NCBI GenBank assembly: GCA_019748235.1
Contig: JAIEPU010000149.1
Location: 1 to 64,000, forward strand
Direction of reading: 5' to 3'
Length of the DNA: 64,000 nt
Origin: a bacterium
GTDB lineage: Bacteria > Planctomycetota > Planctomycetia > Kolteriales > Kolteriaceae
The position numbers and the translations under genes are program-made. Of the stretch, positions 56,031 to 64,000 are shown one piece after another; the first letter of the stretch is position 1, and every line of letters starts with the position of its first letter. The notes under the pieces were generated by a model, which had not been told where the DNA came from, did not search any database, and worked only from the letters and a program-made list of their open reading frames with translations.

Positions 56031-59000
56031 GAACCCCTCCGAGCATGCGAGCTTTTCAACGAGTCGGAACCAATTCAATACTGCCTCTACGAACTCCTAT
56101 TCACAAGGAAAAGTTGGCCGACGAAACGAGGATTCCGACACATCTTTCGTGTTATCAAAATCAGCCACCCGCGAAGACTTCGTCCACCTCGCGGCGGGTT
56201 GGAAGCCGACGAACGCCTCCCTTTAAATTGTCATACATGACTCCACTCGGCTGGACATCCTGATCCTCTAAACCGAGTAAATGTCCCATCTCATGTAAGA
56301 CCACTGTCAACACGTCGACGCCCGACGCCGAGCGGGTTTTAGCCGTCATCGAACCATCCGCGGAGACGTCGAACTCCTCATTCCGCCCTGGAGTGCGGTC
56401 GATAAACCAGCCCTGCCCTGCTCCGTTGATGTCAATCGTTACGCCATTGGTCCATGCGGCTCCTAGCAGTTCACCTGATAAATCGCCGATGCGATATTCC
56501 GCGCGACGAAGTCGATTGATTTGGCCCGTGTTCAGCCCAGCCTGTGACCAAATCGCAATGGCCTGATCGACCATTGAATTCAATTGCGACTGCGTCAACG
56601 TTTGAGATGCCGCTGTTCCGCTTTTGAAGCTATCCGTCGAGAGGACGAGCGCGTGGAATACGTCGCTGTTATTGATGATTGGCAAAGCCGAGCCGATCGA
56701 CATCGCATAGATGGTGTCGCTTGTTTGCCAACCGAGCACTCCGTTGGAATCAAGATACCAGTTGCCGTTACTTCGATACACACCGATGTGATCTTTACCA
56801 TCACCGTTCCATGAACCGACCACGGGAAGATCGCCGCTCATACCGAACTGAAGTTGAGGATCTGTGTTCTGCCAACCAAATGCGCCGTAATCGAGGTACC
56901 AAACACCGTTGGACCGGAAGACACCGATTCGATCGCGTCCCGTCCCCTCCCAATCGCCAGCGACGGGCGTATCACCTGCGATGCCGAAGCGCACCACCGT
57001 GTCACTGGACTGCCAACCCAAAATGCCGTTGGAGTCTAGGTACCAAACCCCGTCACGATAGACGCCGACATCATCCCGACCATCGCCGTTCCAATCACCA
57101 ACGATGGGCTTGTCTCCGGCGATGCCGAATTGAAGCCAAGTATCATAAACGGGATTCCCGTATGCGTCGTAAACTCCCCGCGTGTCGAGTTTCCATGTCC
57201 CGTTGGCAGTGTTGAAGACTCCGGGTAATTCTTTTCCCGCTCCGTTCCAATCGCCGAGCACCGGCACTTCGTTGGATGAAGTTGTAAACACCACCGGAGC
57301 CATTCCCGGAAAAGTAACGACTCCGTTTTGGTTGGTGCCGAGCATGTCATACGGCTCGAGATATTTCTTGAGCGAGCTGAATTGTTGTGGATCTTGAGCA
57401 ATGGCGATTCGCGCCGCCGTTCGAAGAACTTCCGGACTGTTCAAGATGCGATCGAGCGCAAGCTCCCAATTTCCGTTCGAATTTAATGTGGAGAGGGCGA
57501 CATTGATCAGTCGATCGGGAGACTCTTGAACGATGCTTTGGCCGTATACACTTTGAACGATGGATGGAATTCGACTGAGAATGTTCGTGACCCAATTAAC
57601 CGCGAGTGATTGATTGGAAGGATAGAGTCCCGCGTTGTTGGCAACAATCTTGAGACTGGGTGCAATGGCGTTTCGTGCCGCGTTCGCCAATGCCGCCGCG
57701 TTTCGTGGTGCAGAACCAAAGACCGCGGGGGCAAACAGAGTTCCAAGCTGCTTCGACAGTTCTATCGCTTTGCGATCACTCCCATTCAAAGGATTAGCTT
57801 GCGACGCGCCGAAGAAATAGTTGAAGAAGTCGTTATTGAGTCCTGGAATGACGCTCGAGAGGTTCGTTCGTTGGAGAATACGTTCCAATTCGAAACTTCG
57901 AGCACGATCGACGGAAACGAAGTTCAGCCAGAATTGCAACTCATTATTCGTTGGAAGTCGTCCCGCCAGAATGAGGAACAGGAAACGAACGTTCGCTTGA
58001 ATCGTCAGCGTCAGATCAGGCTTCGCGATATCACCGTCAAAGAATGCTCCTACTTCGGGTTTCGGCAACTTTACATTGAGTGAGTAATAGAGGTTCTCTC
58101 CCTCTTTTGCAGAGGCTGCTTGCTGCTTGGGAGCTTTTCCCACCGTCCCATTTCCGATGAGAATCTGCGTAGAGTCCGCTCCCCCTGGAAGAAGAGTGAT
58201 TCCCTCCTGGAAGCGAATTACGTTCGTAACGGCAGGATTCACCGTGACCAGTGTCCCTCCCACGAGCGTGAAATAGTGCCCGACGCTAGACTTCGTCGTG
58301 TCGAGAGTTCCATTGATGGGAAGGCTCGTCTGAAGAAAGTTAATTGCCGTGATTTGAAAGTTGAGCGTGTCGGTCAAAGTGTAAGTGTTTGAGTTCAAGT
58401 AGATTAACTGGAGAGAACTACCGACATTCGTCGCATCGAGCGTGTTTCCCGCCAAGCTGTTCTTTGTCGCTTCCGAAGGCGTGACGTTCGATCCCCCTGC
58501 TCCATCGAGCACTGGCATCTTCAGAAAGGTGCCACCAAAGGTGTCTAGGCTGCCGGCTCCGTTTGCAACTCCGTCGAAAGCCAATGTGAACTTATCATCC
58601 GCGCCGGTTCCCCGAAGCGTGTCGGTGCCACCGTTTCCATCGAGAACGCTGAACCGTGAGAACGAACCGCCGAATGGGTTCAACGTCCCCGCGCCGGTTC
58701 CGGTGATCGTGAAGAGATCATTCCCTGTCGTTCCTTGAAGAGTGTCTATTCCACCATTCCCGTCAAGAAGAGCCATCTTCACAAATGTGCCCGAAAACGT
58801 ATTGAGTGAACCTGCACCCAGGCCCGTGGTCGTGAAGATGTCATTACCAGTTGTCCCTTGGACGGAATCTAAACCTCCATTGCCGTCAAGAATGCTGATC
58901 CTCGTGAAGTTGCCTGCAAACGTGTTCAATGATCCCTTGTTCGATCCCGTGGTAGTAAAGAGATCGTTTACTGTCGTTCCCTTGAGCGTGTTGACTCCCG

Positions 59001-60511
59001 TATTTCCATCAATCGTCTCTATGGAAGCGAACGAGCCGCCAAAAGTGTCGAGAGAACCGGCACCGGGTCCGGAGATCGTGAAGAGGTCGCTCCCCGAGGT
59101 GCCGAGAAGCGTGTCATTTCCGTCGCGCCCATTCAAAGACTCGAATGCGACGAAAGAACCTGAGAAGGTATCGAGAGTCCCCGCGCCGACGGAGCTGATT
59201 GAGTAAAGATCATTCCCTAACGTTCCCTCGAGTGTGTCGCTCCCTCCATTTCCGTCAAGCACCTGAATCTTGCTGAACGAACCGCCGAAGGTATTCAAAG
59301 AACCTGAGCGAACTCCCGTAATAGTGAAGACATCACTTCCAGCGGTCCCTCGAAGAGTGTCGATGCCTCCTCCGCCGTCCAGTTTGCTGAATTGATGGAA
59401 CGATCCGCCAAAGGTGTTAACCGATCCTGAGCCGACCGCCGTGATGGAGAATAGATCGTTCCCATTTGTTCCTTGAAGTGAATCGACGCCGCCGTTGCCG
59501 TCGAGATGATTGATGGCGGAAAAAGTTCCCGCGAATGTATCGAGCGAACCACTTCCAGGCCCGCTAAGGAAGAACGAATCATTCGCCGTCGTGCCTCGGA
59601 GGGTGTCGTCACCGCCACCACCCTGGAGGTGATCTATGTTGGCGAATCCGCCGCCGAAGCTGTCCAGAGTTCCCTGGCCGCTCCCGGTCACCGTAAAGAG
59701 TTCGTTCCCCGAAGTTCCCTGAAGCGTATCGGTCCCGCTATTTCCATCAAGCAATTCGAAATTGGCAAAAGTTCCTCCGAACGAATTCAACAAACCGGCA
59801 CCGAGTCCTGTTACGTTAAATAAATCGTTCGCATTCGTTCCTCGCAGGGTGTCTGTACCCCCATTCCCGTCGAGGAAACTGAATCCAACGAAACTCCCGC
59901 CGAATGTATCGAGCGATCCTGCTCCCACAGATGAGACAGCAAAAAGATCGCTACTCGTGGTCCCTTGCAGTGAATCGATGCCGCCATTCCCATCAAGAAC
60001 TTCCATCGCACTGAACGCGCCGCCGAAGGTATTCAGGCTGCCGGCACCAGTGCCTGTGACAGCGGTGAGTTCATTGGCTGAGGTTCCCTGGAGCGTATCG
60101 GTCCCTAACCCTCCTAGGAGAGAGTTGACGTTTAGGAAGGCTCCGCCGAATGAATCAACGCTCCCCGCATGCGTTCCCGTGATCTTAAATAGATCGTTGG
60201 CGGCCGTTCCTTCGAGCGAGTTATCTCCCCCGTTTCCATCCAGTATGCCAATGTTGAGAAACGAGCCACCGAAGCGATCAAGTGTTCCCTGACCGATGCC
60301 GCTAATAACGAAATGATCATCCCCGCTCGTCCCGCGAAGAGTGTCGGTACCACCGTTCCCATCAAGCACGTTGATGCCAGAAATCGTTCCGGCAAACGTA
60401 TCGATACTCCCCGCACCGGTTCCAGTGATTGTGAAGAGGTCGTTTCCTGTCGTGCCTTGAACCGTATCCACTCCACCATTGCCGACGATGGAATTGATTT
60501 GAGTGAAACTT

Positions 60512-60739
60512 CCACCGAAGGTGCTAAGCGTTCCTGCGCCACTCCCGGTGATCGTGAAGAGATCGTTGCCGCTACTTCCCTGCAACGAGTCGCTCCCGCC
60601 GTTGCCGTCGAGGAGATCCATGCCGGCAAAAGTACCGCCGAATGTATTCAGGCTGCCGGCACCGGTTCCGGTGATGGTGAAGAGATCGTTGCTGGAGGTT
60701 CCTCGAAGCGTGTCGGTTCCGAGCGTCCCATCGAGCACG
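60512..60739. repeat. Exact 228-bp direct repeat, copy 1
   Basis: Identical base for base to 60881-61108, offset by 369 bases (three 123-bp units). The neighbouring units are only similar, so the identity points to a recent duplication or gene conversion in the array. Confidence 0.85.
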
Positions 60740-60880
60740 CTCATGTTGATGAATGTTCCGCCGAAGGTGTCAACGCCTCCGGCGCCATTGCCTGTGATCG
60801 AGAAAAGATCACTCCCCCCTGTTCCTCGCAAAGTATCGGTGCCACTGTTCCCATTGAGAAGGACGATGCCGACAAAGGAA

Positions 60881-61108
60881 CCACCGAAGGTGCTAAGCGT
60901 TCCTGCGCCACTCCCGGTGATCGTGAAGAGATCGTTGCCGCTACTTCCCTGCAACGAGTCGCTCCCGCCGTTGCCGTCGAGGAGATCCATGCCGGCAAAA
61001 GTACCGCCGAATGTATTCAGGCTGCCGGCACCGGTTCCGGTGATGGTGAAGAGATCGTTGCTGGAGGTTCCTCGAAGCGTGTCGGTTCCGAGCGTCCCAT
61101 CGAGCACG
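60881..61108. repeat. Exact 228-bp direct repeat, copy 2
   Basis: Second copy of the repeat at 60512-60739. Its upstream edge in gene sense lies 14 bases from the in-frame TAG at 61123-61125. Confidence 0.85.
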
Positions 61109-63759
61109 TCGATATGGATGAACTAACCGCCGAAGGTGTCGAGAGTTCCCGAATTTAGGCCGGAGATAGTAAAGAGGTCGGCTCCGTTCGTTCCTTCGAG
61201 CGTATCGTCCCCGGCAAGTCCGTCGATCAAACTCATGCCATTGAATGACCCACCGAACGTACTAGCGGAGCCCGAACCGACCGACGAGATCGTGAAACGA
61301 TCATTTCCATTGGTACCCGAGATTGAGTCGTTACCGCCGTTACCGCTGAGAACATCGATTCCAAGAAAGCTGCCATTGAATGAGTTGAGCGTGCCGGACC
61401 CGTTCCCCGTGATGTTGAAAACCTCAGCGGCCGCCGTTCCTTGAAGCGTGTCCGTTCCGAGATCACCATCGATCACCGTGATGCCGACGAACGATCCGCC
61501 AAATGTATTCAACGATCCCGCGTTCGGTCCCGAGATGGAAAAGAGATCGGCGCCTGCAGTCCCTCTCAGAGTGTCGCTGCCTCCATTTCCATCGATCGAA
61601 TCGATGTTGAGGAACGAGAGCGAGACGGGATCAACCGTTCCGGATCCGGTGCCCGTAATCGTGTAACGTTCATCGCTCGTCGTACCACGAAGAACATCGT
61701 TGCCGCCGTTTCCATCAATGACGCTGATGCCGCTAAGGATGCCGCCAAATGAATTGAGTGATAGCTGTTGAACACCGGTGATGCTGAAAAGGTCATTCCC
61801 CGTGGTTCCTCGAACAGTATCAGTTCCGCCCCCACCGACGAGAGTTCCAATTCCGAGGAACGAGCCGGCAAACGTGCTGACGGAGCCGCGAGCAATACCA
61901 GTCACTGTGAACTGATCATTTCCGGTAGTCCCTTGAAGGGTATCGAGCCCTCCGTTGCCGTCGAGGAGGTCCATCCCTTCGAATCCGCCAGCGAACGAAT
62001 TCAACGTACCCGCACCCGTCCCGCTCAGCTGGTAAAGTTCATCAACGCCAAGTCCGCGCAACGTATCGATTCCAAGTCCACCGTTGACGACGCTAATATT
62101 CGCGAATGCGCCACCAAATGTATCGAGCGAGCCGGCGTGGACGCCCGTGATGCTAAAAAGATCATCTCCAGACGTGCCCGAGAGCGTGTCGTTACCCCCG
62201 GCACCATTGATGGAAGTGAATCCATTAAACGATCCGTCGAATGAACTCGACGTTCCCGAGCCAATCCCCGTAATCGTGAAGAGGTCGTTCCCCGAGGTAC
62301 CTTGAAGGGTGTCATTTCCTCCGTTGCCACTCAGGGCATCCATCCCAGCGAAGCTGCCCGCAAAAGAGGTGACGGTTCCCGAACCGAATCCGGAAATCGT
62401 GAACGTTTCGTTCGCGGACGTCCCCAGAAGAGTATCGCTACCCAGTCCACCATTGAGGAGCGATATGCCGACGAAAGATCCGCCAAAGGTGTCAACCGTA
62501 ACTGAATCGAGGCCTGTTATTGAGAAGAGATCGTCTCCCGTGCTTCCTTCGAGAGTGTCAATTCCACCATTTCCATCGATTGATGAGATACCTAGAAACG
62601 AAAGGCCGAGCACGCTCCCCGAGCCAAGCCCGGTGACATTCCAATAGTCGTTGCCCGTTGTCCCGAGAACCTCGTCGTTACCGCCGTTTCCGTCGACAAC
62701 GCTCATTTCGACGAAGGAGCCCCCAAGGGTATTGATGGTCCCTTCACCCGTTCCCGTCACGCCGAATATGTCGTTCGAGCTCGATCCTTGAACGGTGTCC
62801 GTTCCACCGTTGCCATCCAAGACAAAAAAGTTGTTAAAGGTCCCGCCGAAGGTGTTAAGTGTTCCGGTTCCCACACCGGTGATGGTGAATAAGTCATTCC
62901 CCGTTGTGCCCTGGATCGTATCGACGCCATCGTACCCGTCGAGGATATCCATCCCCTGGAAGGCGATCGGAAATGAACTGAGAATTCCGGAGCCGACGCC
63001 AGTGATCGTATAGACCTCGTCACCGGCAACAGTCTGAAGCCTATCTGTTCCTCCCGCACCATCAAGGATGGACATACCAAGAAAGAAGCCGCCGAACGAA
63101 CTGACAATGCCGAGAGATTTACTGTTCAGAACGAACGTCTCGTTACTGCTACTCCCGCGGAGAGTATCTACTCCTCCCTTCCCCTCGAGGATGGCGATCT
63201 GAGAGAATGATCCTCCAAATGTATCGACCGTTCCCGATCCGAATCCGGTGATCGAGAAGACGTCGTCTCCCGCTGAACCGACTACCGTATCCAGGCCGAT
63301 CCCAATCAAATGATCGGTTCCAGAGAACTGAAATGCGGCATTGCCGTTCTGGAATACACCTTCTCCCGCGCCGGAAATAGTAAAGGTGTTGCTCCCAATG
63401 AGATCTTGAATGGTGTCGTTCTGATCCCCCAACGAGATGTTCACGCTGTTGGTCGAGAAGAAACTGGAACTGATCGAAAGAGTGTTCGTTCCATTGCCTG
63501 AAACGCCGGCGATCGAACCGATCACGTTAAACGCGTTCGCGGTATCGTTTAGCCTGTACTGAGCACCACTTAAACTGATCGAGAGATGATTTGTTTCGCC
63601 GACACCCGAGACGATATTCAGCGTCGAGCCGACAAGCGTGACATCGTAAGCCATCGCAAGACGTGTTTCGAGCGGCTCGAAGCAGGGTGTGAACTTGCTG
63701 GTCTCCCGATGCCTTCGGTTTCTCTTAGGGTGAAAAAGTGAGCGACGAGGTCGCGGCAT

Positions 63760-64000
63760 TACTGACTCCGGAGTGCGCGGGGACCGAGAATCTGCGGGGG
63801 GAGAATCGAAGCCCGAAAATAACCGCAAGTTGTGCTGCTTGCAATGATTGGATTGGATTTGAAAAGACTTATCGTTTAGAGAGTACAGGCGTACATTTTG
63901 CGATCTCTCATTCGTCTCAATTCAGGCTTTGAAGGTGTAAAAAACAGAGAACGATTCGCCTAAAACCGGTAAGAGTCGATCTGCTTTTGTGTCTGCTCGG
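63760..64000. other. Upstream region of the giant repeat gene
   Basis: These 241 bases hold no supported gene. They should contain the promoter of the giant repeat gene, but I see no convincing hexamer pair. Confidence 0.4.

Larger units (their letters stand above)
58490..63400 (-). repeat. Tandem 123-bp (41-residue) coding repeat array, about 40 units
   Basis: Unit pattern is LDGNGGxDTLxGTxGNDLF then TITGxGxGSLDTFGGSFxxI, repeated head to tail with a 41-residue period (123 bases). The Gly/Asn/Asp turn resembles calcium-binding RTX repeats, but the period is much longer than the nine residues of RTX. Most units differ in sequence; the array ends are approximate, because the first and last units are degenerate. 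Confidence 0.85.
56161..63759 (-). pseudogene. Giant surface repeat protein with C-terminal protease-like domain, interrupted by in-frame TAG
   Basis: From ATG 63757-63759 (GGAG seven bases upstream) the frame has 2532 codons. It begins with a basic leader and FEPLETRLAMA, the planctomycete extracellular sorting-type motif. Residues about 120-1750 are some 40 copies of a 41-residue repeat, each with an RTX-like LDGNGGxDTLxGT turn and an FTITGxGxGSLDTFGG strand. Then come a region resembling DUF4214 (VRFLFLILAGRLPTNNELQFW), FG-GAP-like repeats (VVGSWNGDGKDHIGVYRSNGN), and a metzincin-like end. HEMGHLLGLED is at 56263-56295 with Met-turn SGVMYDN. A TAG at 61123-61125 (codon 879) splits the gene; the rest continues in frame. 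Confidence 0.85.

Noticed and set aside
60313-61158. Plus-strand open frame of 281 codons, with another of 207 codons at 60503-61126
   Set aside because: Both lie antisense to the 123-bp repeat array. Repeats with a period divisible by three keep all frames open, so the frames are by-products; their translations are repetitive with no family character.
58490-63400. CRISPR-like regular repetition
   Set aside because: The period is 123 bases, the units are in frame and coding, and there are no short identical repeats with unique spacers or cas genes.
1-64000. Genome-wide reassignment of TAG or TGA as sense codons
   Set aside because: TAG and TGA end many intact genes in this window at the expected family length, so only local read-through or mutation can explain the three internal stops.

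Overview
The window reads as a chromosomal segment of a Planctomycetota bacterium of moderate GC. The lineage call rests on family content: the DUF1549/DUF1553 plus DUF1501 pair, PVC-type dehydrogenase and haem modules, a DUF1573 protein, several receptor-like Ser/Thr kinases with HRDLKPxN or HRDLSPKN loops, and a giant surface protein with an N-terminal FEPLETR sorting-like motif. I saw no rRNA, tRNA, CRISPR array, transposase or prophage gene. The genus cannot be resolved from this sequence.

Layout. 1-2128: end of a GlmU-like sugar acyltransferase, an EF-hand protein and a small conserved protein. 2645-7734 (minus): accA, a divergent Ser/Thr kinase, an orphan membrane histidine kinase and a ferredoxin reductase-like flavoprotein. 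7908-16096: cysteine desulfurase family protein, Tm-1-like protein, HDOD protein, methyltransferase and pyruvate carboxylase. 16431-21291 (plus): an interrupted phosphate-selective-type porin, a nitroreductase and an exported GH2 glycosidase. 21308-25516: a ceramidase/PVC dehydrogenase/cytochrome fusion. 25716-36958: mostly minus-strand cell-envelope and redox genes (cupin, CGC-phosphoesterase-fold tetrahaem protein, DUF1573, O-antigen ligase with TPRs, two WecA/MraY-like transferases, DPM1-like glycosyltransferase) plus a HEAT-repeat protein. 37533-47133: Ser/Thr kinase, FIST protein, esterase, a glutaminase/ParA-like/FHA gene run, and a TonB-dependent receptor. 47696-63759: a 1568-residue kinase, a DUF1501 protein, its DUF1549/DUF1553 partner and a roughly 2530-residue repeat protein.

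The most striking feature is that three genes for exported or surface proteins are each broken by one in-frame stop with homologous coding continuing in the same frame: the porin (TAG at 17895), the DUF1549/DUF1553 protein (TGA at 54972-54974) and the giant repeat protein (TAG at 61123-61125). TAG and TGA are used as ordinary stops elsewhere here, so wholesale recoding is unlikely; recent gene decay, switching or sequence error remain open.

Other points worth following are a well-supported ATT start in the second WecA-like gene, a phosphoesterase fold that seems to have exchanged its metal ligands for a CGC motif and is fused to four c-type haem sites, a compact FHA/ParA/glutaminase module, and a 41-residue repeat array with an exact 228-bp duplication next to the internal stop. 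All functional statements are from reading the sequence and family knowledge; no searches were run.
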